Origin: HLUCCA09 sp965277275
Lineage (GTDB): Bacteria; Pseudomonadota; Alphaproteobacteria; Rhodobacterales; Rhodobacteraceae
Length of the DNA stretch: 64,000 bases
Assembly (NCBI GenBank): GCA_965277275.1
Contig: CBDICG010000002.1
Coordinates: 3,038,001-3,102,000 of the forward strand
Reading direction: 5' to 3'
This document shows positions 54,773 through 64,000 of this stretch, one piece after another (position 1 is the stretch's first letter; the number at the start of each line of letters is the position of its first letter). A program made the position numbers and the translations under genes. The notes below the pieces were generated by a model. The model saw only the letters and a list, made by a program, of their open reading frames with translations, ran no database searches and was not told the DNA's origin.

Positions 54773-57730
54773 ATGGTCACCACACACATGTCGGAGTTGC
54801 ATGTCTTCAACGTCGATGACCTTTCGGGATCCTATGACGGCGAGCCCGCCCGTCAGGACCTTGGGCCCGAGTATGTCGTCAACCCGTTCGTCGACAAGGA
54901 TGGAAACGTGCTCCACGCCGTCGACAGTACATTTGGGTTCCACGTGACGGACTTCGTCGGTGCCGAGGACAAGATGTTTGATGGAGACTACGCCGAGGGC
55001 TTCGCCGGCAATATGGACTTCGGCTTTCCAGACGATCCGGATCCCCTGCCGCCGGGTTGGGTGCTCCCTGTCGAGGCCGGTCTCGCCGTACGCAACGCAA
55101 AGACCGACATCTTCCTGTCCGGCGCGAACAACCTCGGAACGTGGGGCATCGGCCTCGGCTCGCAGGCGACGGTGAAGCAGTCGACCGAACACTACACCAC
55201 CATGGCGGCGCTTCTGTCGGACCAGGGATTCCCAGGCGATTCCGACGCGCTTGGTCCTCTCGACGACGACCTCCGCGTTCTAGATTATGAGGTCGACGAA
55301 CTCGGAGACATAACCGAGAATTCCCTGCACCTGCTGTGGGTGGAGGAACTCGCACAGGCGTTGCAGAACGCTATTCAGAACGTCAGGGACAATGGCGACG
55401 ACGCTCTCGACGAGGTTCGCACTGACATCGACTTCGACCGGGACGAGGTTGACGACACATACCGGATCACAACAGAAACGACCGAATTCGAGGGCGAGGT
55501 GGTCACCGTGGGTGCGGTGGATCTCGGCAATGACGGCAGCATTGACATCATTGATCGCGTCCTCAACGGCTACGGCAACGACGCCGACATCACTGACATC
55601 CTGGAACCAAACGAAGCCAGCATCACCTCCGACATCGCGTTCAGCGAAAGCTACTCAATTACTGTCAAGGATGACGGCAAGCTGCTCTATCGCTGGGGTG
55701 AGGGTGTCAAGCGGCCCAACGATATCCGGATGGAGGTCAACCTTGATCTGCCCGACGAGTGGACGGACGATGCAAATGATAACGGCGTCTCCGACGGTCT
55801 CGAAGGCGATGGCTTTGCAGTGACACGTGCGGAGCTCATCATCCGCCATAACATTACCAACAACCCCAACGACCAGGTCCGCCCGGAGGATTACGAGAAC
55901 GAGGCCGCCATCGGCCGCTTGCCAGCGCACTACATCATCATGGACCCCGACAACGAGGGCAACGAGCTCTGGGTGTCACCGGTGGACAGCTTTGACGGCA
56001 CCGGAAAGGCCCTGCCGAGTTATCTCGTGCTCGACGGGGGCGGGAATGTCGTGAACACGGATGTGCCCCCAGCCGACAGCACCGCCGTCTTCGACCCCGA
56101 CGGGGTGCGTGTCGGGTACCGCAACGATCTCGTCGAGGGAACGGTCCTGAAGGACGGGCTGCTGGCCGCGGCCAATGTGGCGGCGGATTTGACGTTCTCG
56201 TCGGCTGACCTCGAAGAAGGTTTCACCGCGGCGTGGTACACCTCCGTCAATCGCGAGCCTTTCGAGTGGTCCTACGACGTGGACATCTCGAATCCCTTCA
56301 TCAACGTGTTCGAGAGCTTCCGCTCACCTGAAGAGGCCGCCGATGCGGGTTACAGCGACGACGATCTCGTCTCCGGGCCACGCTGGCGCCTGACACCGAA
56401 CAAGTTCGGTCAAGATTTGCCTGGCCTTGAGGTGCCGCTCACGCCCGACACGGCGCCGCCCTACACCAACGCCAATATCAAGTACGCGACGGGCGAGCCG
56501 ATTGTGACGAAGCTCAATCTGCTCGATTGGGAGGGCGATTCACCGCTCGCCACCTCGCTCGGCTGGATGAGCGTCAATCAGGAAGAGGTCGACGCCAACT
56601 CCGATGGCCTGATCGACGAAGGCTGGAGCAACGTAAACGGGCAGTTCGGCGAGGACGATCCTCTTCCGGAGCTCATCACGATGGCAACTTCGCCCAACGG
56701 CATCAACCTCGAAGCGAGCTTCCTGAACACAGCCGTCTACGTGAAGGGCGACAGGCAGGATTCTGCCAACCTCTACGACATCCGTTTGGAGCTCGAGTAC
56801 GAGGCCGCTCCGATCAGCAAGCCAGACCAGGACTTTACTGCCGATGGGACAAGCGACGTGCTTTGGCGCGACAAGGCCTCCGGTGCGATCGACTACTGGA
56901 TTCTGGACAGCGGTACACCTGTTGTGCAGACTCTTCCGACCGTGGCTGCCACGTGGAACGTTGTCGGAACGGGTGATCTGGACGCCAACGGTCGCGACGA
57001 GATCCTCTGGAGCAACGGAGACAGCAACAGGTTCGGGTATTGGCAGGTCGACGGCGGTTCGTATTCATGGACCCAGCTCGCAATAGTGGATCCGAAATGG
57101 GAAGTCACAGGGACGGGCGATTTCACTGGTAACGATACCGACGACATCCTGTGGCGCGATACGACAAGTGGCAGAGTTGGCTACTGGGAGATCGACGGAG
57201 GCTCGTTTTCGTGGACCCAGCTCGCAGTATTGGACTCGAAATGGGAGGCGACCGGGATCGGGGACGTCACCGGAAACGGTACGGACGACATCCTGTGGCG
57301 CGATACGTCAGATGGCAGGGTTGGATACTGGGAGATCAATGAGGGCGCCTATTCGTGGAACTTGCTGGCAACGCGCGATCTGACATGGAAGGTCGTGGGC
57401 ACGGGCGACTTCGACAATGACGGGGATGACGACATCCAATGGCACAACACTGATTCCGGCCGGAATGGTTTCTGGGAAATGTCCGACGGGGACTTTGTTA
57501 CGTGGAATGAGCTCCAAGCCACCGGTTCGGAGTTGGAAGTCAAAGGAAACGGTGACTACAACGCAGACGGCGAAGACGACATCCTGTGGCGTGACACCAG
57601 TACAGGGCAGACCGTCTATTGGGATGTTGATGGAATATCGGTAGCGGAGACCGACTTGGGGACGCGATCCGTCGACCTCGACATCGTTGGGATTGCCCCG
57701 GAGCCTTGGTGGGACGTTTCTGGAGTCTGA
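54773..57730 (+). CDS. Large secreted-type protein with C-terminal FG-GAP/VCBS repeats
   Basis: 985 residues from ATG 54773 (GAGAGAGCG upstream); the longer open frame has no ribosome site. The first 680 residues are acidic with calcium-loop-like segments (DDANDNGVSDGLEGDG, DANSDGLIDEG) and match no family I recognise. Residues about 682-970 hold five to six repeats of about 55 residues, each with TGDFxGNDTDDILWRDTTSGRVGYWEIDGGSxSWTQLA. No N-terminal signal and no RTX block, so the export route is unclear. A strong hairpin follows the stop. Confidence 0.83.
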   Translation: MVTTHMSELHVFNVDDLSGSYDGEPARQDLGPEYVVNPFVDKDGNVLHAVDSTFGFHVTDFVGAEDKMFDGDYAEGFAGNMDFGFPDDPDPLPPGWVLPVEAGLAVRNAKTDIFLSGANNLGTWGIGLGSQATVKQSTEHYTTMAALLSDQGFPGDSDALGPLDDDLRVLDYEVDELGDITENSLHLLWVEELAQALQNAIQNVRDNGDDALDEVRTDIDFDRDEVDDTYRITTETTEFEGEVVTVGAVDLGNDGSIDIIDRVLNGYGNDADITDILEPNEASITSDIAFSESYSITVKDDGKLLYRWGEGVKRPNDIRMEVNLDLPDEWTDDANDNGVSDGLEGDGFAVTRAELIIRHNITNNPNDQVRPEDYENEAAIGRLPAHYIIMDPDNEGNELWVSPVDSFDGTGKALPSYLVLDGGGNVVNTDVPPADSTAVFDPDGVRVGYRNDLVEGTVLKDGLLAAANVAADLTFSSADLEEGFTAAWYTSVNREPFEWSYDVDISNPFINVFESFRSPEEAADAGYSDDDLVSGPRWRLTPNKFGQDLPGLEVPLTPDTAPPYTNANIKYATGEPIVTKLNLLDWEGDSPLATSLGWMSVNQEEVDANSDGLIDEGWSNVNGQFGEDDPLPELITMATSPNGINLEASFLNTAVYVKGDRQDSANLYDIRLELEYEAAPISKPDQDFTADGTSDVLWRDKASGAIDYWILDSGTPVVQTLPTVAATWNVVGTGDLDANGRDEILWSNGDSNRFGYWQVDGGSYSWTQLAIVDPKWEVTGTGDFTGNDTDDILWRDTTSGRVGYWEIDGGSFSWTQLAVLDSKWEATGIGDVTGNGTDDILWRDTSDGRVGYWEINEGAYSWNLLATRDLTWKVVGTGDFDNDGDDDIQWHNTDSGRNGFWEMSDGDFVTWNELQATGSELEVKGNGDYNADGEDDILWRDTSTGQTVYWDVDGISVAETDLGTRSVDLDIVGIAPEPWWDVSGV

Positions 57731-57798
57731 TCCACTGAAGAACTGAAGAACTCCTGTTTTGACCGTGCTCCTCGAGCATAGAGGTTGGGACGGAGTTG

Positions 57799-57825
57799 GG
57801 CGGTCCCGCCACGCGCGGGGCCGCC
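57799..57825 (+). terminator. Hairpin terminator after the FG-GAP gene
   Basis: GGCGGTCCCGC pairs with GCGGGGCCGCC (one G-T pair) around a CACGC loop, 68 bp after the stop. No T-run, so it may act with Rho or as an mRNA end. Confidence 0.5.
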
Positions 57826-57999
57826 CGCAAAGTCATGTCCCTGGCGCGCATCACTGGCCTTCTGCCAACTTGGTGGATCTGAAGACAAGACCGTGACCAT
57901 GGAACTGGACCGTGAAATCGACGAAATGAATGTCTGCCCGCAAGTTCAAGATCAAGGGAACTAGCTACTCCCCATCCCTTGGACAGTTTCCGGGGTGAT

Positions 58000-58853
58000 T
58001 TAGGCTGCTCTCTGCCTTTGCCGGTCGGTTTCGATCTGGTTGAAGTAGACCACGGCGGGCGGCTGTCTGGCATGGGCGGCGTGGGGCCGCTGGTGGTTGT
58101 AGAAGGTGATCCACCGGCCCACCCCGGCCCTGGCCTGCGAACCGGTCTCCCAAGCGTGCCGGTGGACGCCCTCATACTTCAAGGACCGCCAGAGGCGTTC
58201 GATGAAGATGTTGTCGAGACACCGGCCCTTGCCGTCCATCGAGATCCGGGTGCCGATCCGTTTCAGTCGGTCAGTCCAGGCGAAGGACGTAGACTGCGAG
58301 CCCTGATCGGTATTCATGATCTCGGGCGGGCCAAAGCTGTGGACCGCCTCGTTCAGGGCCTCAACGCAGAAGTCCGCCTCCAGCGTGTTCGAGAGGCCCA
58401 GGCCAGGACCTTGCGGGTGAACCAGTCCATGACTGCGGCCAGGTAGAGGAAGCCCCGCCGCATCGGCAGATAGGTGATGTCGGCGCACCAGACCTGGTTG
58501 GGCCGATCGACCCGCCGCCCACCCAGCAGGTAGGGGCAGGTCTTGTGCCCCTTCGCGGGCTTGCTGGTGTTGGGCTTCTGGTAGATCGGCGTCAGGCGCA
58601 TGAGTCGCATCAGCCGCCGGATGCGTTTCACATTTACCGGGTCCCCTTCGTTCCGCAGGTGCCAGGCCATTTGCTGGACGCCGTAGAACGGGGTTTCCAG
58701 GAATGGCCGGTCGATCAGTTGCATCAGCGCCAGGTTCACCTCGGTCTCACTCTGCGGCGCGTAGTAGAACGACGACCGCGAGATCGACAGCAGGCAGCAT
58801 TGCGCCCCGATCGACAGCGTGGGGTGGGAGCGTTCGATCATCTTCCGCCTCAC
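58000..58853 (-). pseudogene. IS3 OrfB, frameshifted
   Basis: ATG 58853 starts MRRKMIERSHPTLSIGAQCCLLSISRSSFYYAPQSE... and reads to DITYLPMRRGFLYLAAVMDWFTRKVLAW, then shifts frame near 58400. The rest continues as SNTLEADFCVEALNEAVHSFGPPEIMNTDQGSQSTSFAWTDRL...DNIFIERLWRSLKYEGVHRHAW to 58000. All three DDE residues exist but not in one frame. Confidence 0.83.
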
Positions 58854-59143
58854 TTGCCGGTACAGGGCTTGAGCTTTCGTGACAAAAAATCGTTGGCGAC
58901 GGCCAGCTCTCCGGTTTTGGTGTGCAGCGACCGCACCGTCTCCTCGTCGACCTCAGCCTTCTTCTTCCCGCCGCATTCGACGTTGTCCGATGCCCCCTCG
59001 AGCAGCGCCTTCTTCCGCTGGTGGATCATCGTCGGATGCACGCCGTATTCCGCGGCCAGCTCAAACGCGGTGCGCTCGCCCTTCACGGCTTCCAGCGCCA
59101 CCCGAACCTTGAAGCCAGCGTCATGGTTCCTGCGTTTCGACAC
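58850..59143 (-). CDS. IS3-family transposase OrfA
   Basis: 97 residues: MSKRRNHDAGFKVRVALEAVKGERTAFELAAEYGVHPTMIHQRKKALLEGASDNVECGGKKKAEVDEETVRSLHTKTGELAVANDFLSRKL. Helix-turn-helix plus coiled-coil end, complete, overlapping orfB by ATGA. Confidence 0.85.
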   Translation of the reverse strand: MSKRRNHDAGFKVRVALEAVKGERTAFELAAEYGVHPTMIHQRKKALLEGASDNVECGGKKKAEVDEETVRSLHTKTGELAVANDFLSRKLKPCTGK

Positions 59144-59223
59144 GTTCTGATCTCCTCGTTCTTGGAGACCAGCAGAAGTCAGATCGTAGCTTCCGTCACT
59201 GTCCGATTTTCGGGGGGTGGCTC

Positions 59224-59334
59224 ATGATTGCAAACGAAATTGGCTACAACAGCCCCAGTAATTTTAGCAGGGCCTTCAAAGATTGGTTCGGCGTGCTCCC
59301 CACCGAGCACAGTGACGTCACGAAGAAAGCATAG
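59224..59334 (+). pseudogene. C-terminal stub of an AraC-family regulator
   Basis: 36 residues: IANEIGYNSPSNFSRAFKDWFGVLPTEHSDVTKKA. This is the second helix-turn-helix of AraC proteins (IAxExGYxSxSxFSRAFKxxFGxxP). The rest was removed by the IS3 insertion ending 18 bp upstream; no other half is seen on the far side of the IS, so a deletion accompanied the insertion. Confidence 0.78.
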
Positions 59335-59745
59335 GCAGCTTGCTGGCGACCTGTGGACTGGCGACCCTGTCCTTGGATGCTTTCAGGAAAGGAAACTTGG
59401 CGGGGGATCCTGACAGGGTCAGGGAAGCTCGACGAAGGGGGACGTCGGGGCGTGTCGCGACGATCGCTATCAGCCCACTGGGAACGTCCGCCTTGAGCCC
59501 AGTTCGACAAATGCCGCATACTGCTCAGATGTAAGTTTTCCAGCGAAAGCGGACCTTGGCCAGACTATTGGATACTGCGCCGTGACTTCCCAGAAAAAGG
59601 TCGTGCACGCCTCGCGCGATAGCTACTCGACAAGACGAGCAGCTTGCCGGGGAGCTTGGAGACACCACAGATACGTCGCCCATAAAAAAGCCATACCGAT
59701 CCGTAGATACTGGGTCGCACAGATCACTTCGGACGGAGGGACTTG
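59335..59745. other. Gene-free spacer before the 673-residue gene
   Basis: No supported gene. Contains the small palindrome CCTGAC-AGG-GTCAGG (59409-59423) and, near its end, CATAAAAAAGCC and GGACGGAGGG, the latter being the ribosome site of the next gene. Confidence 0.4.
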
Positions 59746-61767
59746 ATGGGCACAACGTGGGCGGCCTTGCATCTTGGTTGCGACGACGGTCCTGAAATAC
59801 GCGATCTTGCTGTCAGGGCGTTCAAGGCAATCGGCTGGGAGCACGTGGAGTCTCCGGCTTCCGAACAGCCGACGCGACACGTCGCTGTGTCAATTCAGGC
59901 GGATCCGCCTGTCGCTACCGTGGTGATTTCCGGCAATGACGAGATCGACGACGGCACGCTCAAGGAACTTGCCGTTGCCATGACGCGCGTCACCGAAGCA
60001 CCCGCCGTTGTCACCGAGATAAATGACGGCGATGCATTCAATGTAGTTCTCTTTCGCCAAGGTCGTCAGATGGACGCACTCGGCGACGCTGTCGCGCACA
60101 CCGAAAACGACCTGAGAACCTTGCCTGCCGATGCCCGTGCACTCGCTTGGTCCGAGGCATTTGGACGGGATCTCGGCCCCGCCCCCGGCGGCGGGAGCGA
60201 ACAACTTGCAGAGGAAGAGTTTGGAGCAGTGCTCTCTTGGATCGGCCTCGATCCGGGCAAAGCCCCCCTATCATACGACGAGACTGTCGCTATGAGCTGC
60301 GGCGAGGCTGGCACGCTCCTGTTGACATTCGCACCGAGCGATCCGCCTGAAAGCATCGGGCAGGCTTCCAACAAGCCAACCCTGTCGGTGTATCACGATG
60401 ACGATGACTGCCCGCATCATCGGGTATATCCAGCGCATTGGACTCTTGCCGCCCATGAAGCATCTGGCCTCAAATGGCTTATCGAGAGCAGAGGTGCAGG
60501 GTTCGATGGAGCCAGGGTCGAGTTTCAGGTCGACGATGCGGACGGGGGCGCAATTCGGCTCACGCATATCTCCATGCACGCCTTTCCATTCTTCAATGGT
60601 CAGATCGTCTCGGCCACACCAGTTGCCGTCCATGAAGAGGCGTTGTCGGTTGTGCTGGAAGATGGGGTAATCTCCTATGACGCGATCCCGTTCTCGATGC
60701 CACATCTGGACCATGAGGCAGCCAAGAGGCTCGTGATCGTGTTACGGCTGGAATGCGTGCCTGAAGACGGCGCGCGCGCTCGAATCCGTCCCCGATTTCA
60801 TTCAGTTGGCCCGCACCCTTCGCCCCTGGATCTCCCACCGGTCCGACTACTCGGCGGGAATGCGTCTTGGCGGCCGGCTGGCATCAGCGGGCGCGGTTCA
60901 GACGGCCCCTACGAGGAACGCCTGCTCCTTGAGTTGAACACGCCATCGGTCCTCAGTGTTTTCGCTATCATGGACGGCGATTCCGAAGGTCTGCGCCGGT
61001 CTGCCCAAGCTGCGGCCGAGTCCTGGCTGGCCGGGCTGTCGGACCTGCCGGGGAGCACGGCGTCGGTCCTTACAAAGAAACACATGACCGCATCGGGAAA
61101 CATCACGAAGAAGAAAGCGGACTTCCTGACGTCTGAACTGACCTCGGAACGCGCTTGGCCAAGGTGGTTCAGCGCCAAGACCGACCTGCAAACTCTTCGA
61201 ATCGATATTCGCCCCGACAGCGCTTTTCAGCCCTATTCTGGTTTCGTAATGAAATCCGCATTGCGTGACGACGCGATGACCGAAGAGGTCGGCCCGGAGC
61301 CGGATCCGGCGTTGCACATTGCGTTCTGGGCAATTGATCACCCCGAAGCCTGGTCCACGCTTGGTTGGGAACGGTCGGCCTGGCTTGAACGAGTTGGCGG
61401 CTGGATCGAGGCAAACAAGGTCTTGCAGGCGCATCAGCTGTGCAGTGCTTGGATTCCAGACTTCGATGACTACGAGGACTTCGCCCAGACGATCTACGAG
61501 GATCTGTCCGGTGTAGACTGGTTCCGAAAGGGCCTGAAAGGGTCAATGATGACCAGACGTTGGTGCAGCAAAACGCTTCGCTCGGCTTCTCCGAGAATGT
61601 GGCTGTGCGATGGATTGGTTGCGTCGCTTCCCAATCAAGCGCATTCACTGGAGCCCATCGCGGATATATCGCGGGTCGGTGACCTTTGGCGCATTTCACT
61701 CAAGCAAGCCGCGTCGATTGCGGCGCTTGAGAGATCGATTTCAACAATCCTTCCCCGTGCCCATTGA
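59746..61767 (+). CDS. Hypothetical protein, 673 residues
   Basis: ATG 59746 sits 7 nt after GGAGG; a TTG one codon earlier is not needed. Begins MGTTWAALHLGCDDGPEIRDLAVRAFKAIGWEHVES, middle part with VVTEINDGDAFNVVLFRQGRQMDALGDAV and HHRVYPAHWTLAAHEASGLKWLIESRGAGFDGARVEFQVDDADGG. No signal peptide, membrane span or motif I can name. Codon use is that of a normal high-GC gene and there are no frame breaks. Stands alone between an IS-damaged region and the phospholipase gene. Function unknown. Confidence 0.75.
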   Translation: MGTTWAALHLGCDDGPEIRDLAVRAFKAIGWEHVESPASEQPTRHVAVSIQADPPVATVVISGNDEIDDGTLKELAVAMTRVTEAPAVVTEINDGDAFNVVLFRQGRQMDALGDAVAHTENDLRTLPADARALAWSEAFGRDLGPAPGGGSEQLAEEEFGAVLSWIGLDPGKAPLSYDETVAMSCGEAGTLLLTFAPSDPPESIGQASNKPTLSVYHDDDDCPHHRVYPAHWTLAAHEASGLKWLIESRGAGFDGARVEFQVDDADGGAIRLTHISMHAFPFFNGQIVSATPVAVHEEALSVVLEDGVISYDAIPFSMPHLDHEAAKRLVIVLRLECVPEDGARARIRPRFHSVGPHPSPLDLPPVRLLGGNASWRPAGISGRGSDGPYEERLLLELNTPSVLSVFAIMDGDSEGLRRSAQAAAESWLAGLSDLPGSTASVLTKKHMTASGNITKKKADFLTSELTSERAWPRWFSAKTDLQTLRIDIRPDSAFQPYSGFVMKSALRDDAMTEEVGPEPDPALHIAFWAIDHPEAWSTLGWERSAWLERVGGWIEANKVLQAHQLCSAWIPDFDDYEDFAQTIYEDLSGVDWFRKGLKGSMMTRRWCSKTLRSASPRMWLCDGLVASLPNQAHSLEPIADISRVGDLWRISLKQAASIAALERSISTILPRAH

Positions 61768-61949
61768 CACCACGCACCAGCTCAACTGGGTCGGTGAGAT
61801 AGCCGCGAGTGCGGCCTACCGCGTGGCAAATAGCAAGCGCCCGAAACAGCGGGCGAAGACCGGGGCCTCCTCGGCGACCGCCCTATGTCAATTAAGTGGT
61901 CAGAGACATCCTTTAAGTACCTTCTCAGCGATACTGTATGGGACAGGTG
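61768..61949. other. Convergent spacer
   Basis: No gene. Lies between two convergent stops; no clear terminator hairpin with a T-run was seen. Confidence 0.3.
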
Positions 61950-63479
61950 TCAGAGCTGCGAACCGATTGGCAGCAACGCGTAGACCCCCGCCATGATCTT
62001 TTCCCAAGTCGTGCCCGTAGGTTCAGCGTAGTATCGCCGCCTTGTCCCGTCACTTCCTGCGCCGATCCACGAGATCCGTTTGTCCTGCTCCAGTTGAACG
62101 GAATAAGTCACTTGCAACAGAGCCTCGCTCAACGCATCGGACGTGCGTCGGGTAAAATCGGCGGAGTCGATCAGAATACCCATTTCGGTGTTGATGTTTA
62201 CCGATCGCGGATCCCAGTTGAACGAGCCGACGAACAGGTATCGATCATCGATCGTGAACGCCTTGCTATGTAGACCCGATTGGGACTGACCCCAATTGAC
62301 CCCACGCTGACGATTTCGGTCTGCGTCGGGCCGAAGCTCGTACAGTTCAACGCCGCCATTCAACAGGCTACGGCGATACTTGGCGTAATGCGCATAGACC
62401 GGCTTAACGTCATTGGATGCCAATGAATTGGTAACAACAGACACTTCGACGCCTCGGGCTTCCAGTTCTCGCAACCATTCGGTGCCGCGTTTGCGCGGTA
62501 CGAAATACGCTGAAACGATCTCGACCTTGGAAGTCGCATTGGAGAAATACGGTACAAGTTGGGATGCCAGGATTTCCCCGTCGCTGGCTTCTCCGGCCGC
62601 CTTCGACGGTGGATCGGAGTACATTTTGGCGGGGACCCAGGTGAGTTTCAGCGTCGACGGTGAAAAGGCCTGAGCGCGTGCCGCTCGCACTACATCGGCG
62701 TATTCTGTTTCGCGGGCATCGCCGACGATCTCGATCAACCGATCGCGTGCATCTTTCAGGCCGAAGCCCTCTGGTTCGCCAACCACGGCCCGTGCCGGCA
62801 CGGCGAACTTGCTGTTCCAGTATGCATCGAAATTCTCGGAGACCTGCCCGACGACTGGCCCGGCCACCAGCACATCGAGGTCTGCGTAGTTCATCTCCTT
62901 CTTGGCGAGGAAATACTCGTCCCCGATGTTTCGGCCACCCACGATCGACATGGCGTTGTCAGCGGTCATCGACTTGTTGTGCATCCGACGGTTGATCCGC
63001 CTGAAGTCGGTGATACCGGCCGCGAGCAAGGTCTGGTCGCGCCAGAATGGATTGAACAACCTGATTTCGATGTTCTCGTGGGAGTCCAGCGCCGCCGTGG
63101 CGGCGTCGTAGTTGGCCGTGTCCATGTCGTCGAGCAGGAGGCGAACCCTTACCCCCCGGTCCGCGGCCTCGAGCAGGCTCGCTGCGAAAATCTGCCCGGT
63201 CAGGTCGTTGTGCAGGAGGTAATACTGCGCGTCGATCGTCTGCTCGGCTGCCGCGGCAAGTGCGAGGCGGGCGGCGAGTGCTTCTTCGCCGTTGCCGATC
63301 AGCCTGACCCCGGAACGGCCATCGAGAGGATCGCCCAGCTTCCGGGCAGCCTGTGCAAGTCTCGTACTCGTTGGTTGTTCCACCGAATAGGATGGCGTCT
63401 GCTCAAACGTCCGATCTCTGGCCGCACATCCGGCGAGGAGACCGGTAGAGACCCCCATGGCCAAGATAAGGAGTTTCAT
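61950..63479 (-). CDS. Phospholipase D / cardiolipin synthase-family lipoprotein
   Basis: 509 residues from ATG 63479 behind AAGG-rich sequence; the longer frame upstream is discarded because the lipoprotein signal starts here: MKLLILAMGVSTGLLAGC with lipobox Cys18. Two HKD motifs: His167-Lys169-Asp174 (HNKSMTAD) with GGRNIGDEY, and His404-Lys406-Asp411 (HSKAFTID) with GSFNWDPRS. This resembles ClsC/YmdC-type enzymes that transfer phosphatidyl groups, here anchored on the periplasmic face. Could make cardiolipin or cleave phospholipids. Single gene. Confidence 0.87.
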   Translation of the reverse strand: MKLLILAMGVSTGLLAGCAARDRTFEQTPSYSVEQPTSTRLAQAARKLGDPLDGRSGVRLIGNGEEALAARLALAAAAEQTIDAQYYLLHNDLTGQIFAASLLEAADRGVRVRLLLDDMDTANYDAATAALDSHENIEIRLFNPFWRDQTLLAAGITDFRRINRRMHNKSMTADNAMSIVGGRNIGDEYFLAKKEMNYADLDVLVAGPVVGQVSENFDAYWNSKFAVPARAVVGEPEGFGLKDARDRLIEIVGDARETEYADVVRAARAQAFSPSTLKLTWVPAKMYSDPPSKAAGEASDGEILASQLVPYFSNATSKVEIVSAYFVPRKRGTEWLRELEARGVEVSVVTNSLASNDVKPVYAHYAKYRRSLLNGGVELYELRPDADRNRQRGVNWGQSQSGLHSKAFTIDDRYLFVGSFNWDPRSVNINTEMGILIDSADFTRRTSDALSEALLQVTYSVQLEQDKRISWIGAGSDGTRRRYYAEPTGTTWEKIMAGVYALLPIGSQL

Positions 63480-63869
63480 GAAGTGCCCGGTGCCGCCTGT
63501 TGTTCCTGTCCCGCCGACGCCGACCTTAGCGGCGTCGCGATTTCTCTCGCAACACCATTCCGTCTCTTGGACTTTCAAGTAAACCGCCGTCGCTGGCTCA
63601 AACTCGGCCTCCAAGGTGCCGGACACCTCGCGACCTCGGCAGGGTGGGTGTCACCGCGACCGCTTCGCATGGGGCCGGCTCGCTCAGGACTCGCCCCGTT
63701 CGTGCGGACAGGAGTGGGCCGGCACACGTCGCACCCGTGTACCTGGGCCCCTGGTCCGTCTCCCCTGCGTCAGGAGACTGGGCAGAGGAGAGCGCCCCCC
63801 CCAGAATGCCTCACGTCGTGGGAGCCTTCATTAGGCTCCACAACGGCTACGGTCGTTTAGGCGGACAAC
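63480..63869. other. Upstream region with possible IS481 remains
   Basis: No intact gene. The first 150 bp should hold the lipoprotein promoter; later bases lead into a transposase fragment. Confidence 0.35.
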
Positions 63870-64000
63870 AGGACGGCGCCGGAGTTTATGGAGCGTTTCC
63901 TCGACACCGTGCCCTAAAGATTCACACGATACTGACAGACAGCGGCATCTTCTATTGTGGATCATTGCAGTCTCACGTTGAAACACTGATGCCGTCGGGG
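63870..64000 (+). pseudogene. IS481-family transposase fragment at the right edge
   Basis: TAPEFMERFLDTVP is followed by a stop, then in another frame KIHTILTDSGIFYCGSLQSHVE up to the window end. This matches the IS481 core AAAFLRALIAAVPYKIHTVLTDNGIQF. The frameshift shows it is decayed; the remainder lies outside. Confidence 0.7.

Larger units (their letters stand above)
57979..59205 (-). mobile_element. IS3-family insertion sequence of a second type, orfB frameshifted
   Basis: TTGGACAGTTTCCGGGG on the left and, inverted, CACTGTCCGATTTTCGGGG on the right are the ends. orfA is whole and orfB is split by a frameshift near 58400. It is inserted in an AraC-type gene whose C-terminal end follows at 59224. 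Distinct from the IS3 copies at 45706 and 49313. Confidence 0.83.

Overview
The window looks like DNA from a marine alphaproteobacterium of the Roseobacter/Rhodobacterales type. Evidence is the high GC, strong GC-rich codon use in long ATGA-overlapped operons, a CUT1 sugar ABC transporter followed by GMC dehydrogenases, a poly-hydroxyalkanoate (PHA) cluster under an ScfR-type regulator, and IS5/IS3/IS66/IS481 families common in that group. Assignment is inference from gene content; no rRNA or other phylogenetic marker is present.

Positions 1-26642 are compact and metabolic. (a) 1-9301: the end of a substrate-binding protein, two permeases, an ATPase, two GMC flavin oxidoreductases, a short-chain dehydrogenase, a DUF993 aldolase-like protein and a LacI regulator. 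Together these read as uptake followed by stepwise oxidation of a sugar or polyol. (b) 9518-19335: an A/B-barrel protein, a cytoplasmic BisC-like molybdoenzyme, an IclR regulator, and a divergent pair of units (rhodanese; DAO-type flavoenzyme, HyuA, HyuB, SDR). Two similar 19-bp palindromic sites suggest IclR control. (c) 19381-26642: an ScfR-like regulator divergent from phaB-prpE-phaA-phaC, a cassette for making PHA from acetyl-CoA and propionate-derived units.

Positions 26643-29214 are decayed IS3 and IS5 remains, ending at a tRNA-Gln(TTG). From there to about 47662 the sequence behaves as an integrated island. A 50-bp imperfect copy of the tRNA 3' end plus flank recurs at 47613-47662, with short GTGCCCC repeats just inside both copies, and a DUF6538-type tyrosine integrase lies 2.2 kb inside. 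Cargo: a methyltransferase, an exported DUF4242 protein with a divergent membrane-bound wHTH/TPR regulator, a second membrane-bound regulator divergent from an arylsulfatase and a predicted outer-membrane protein, and an MscS-type channel. The island is patched with IS5 and IS3 copies, duplicated ends of the integrase operon, a truncated second integrase start, and a G-rich non-coding module in about five degenerate copies, one carrying a 32-base C run.

Positions 47663-64000 are a mosaic: a 127-bp MITE-like element, an unknown 263-residue protein, several IS3 copies (most broken), an IS66 relic, two large secreted-type FG-GAP/RTX calcium-binding proteins, an AraC gene cut by an IS, a 673-residue protein I do not recognise, a phospholipase D-family lipoprotein, and an IS481 fragment at the right edge. 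No CRISPR array, rRNA or replication gene was seen.
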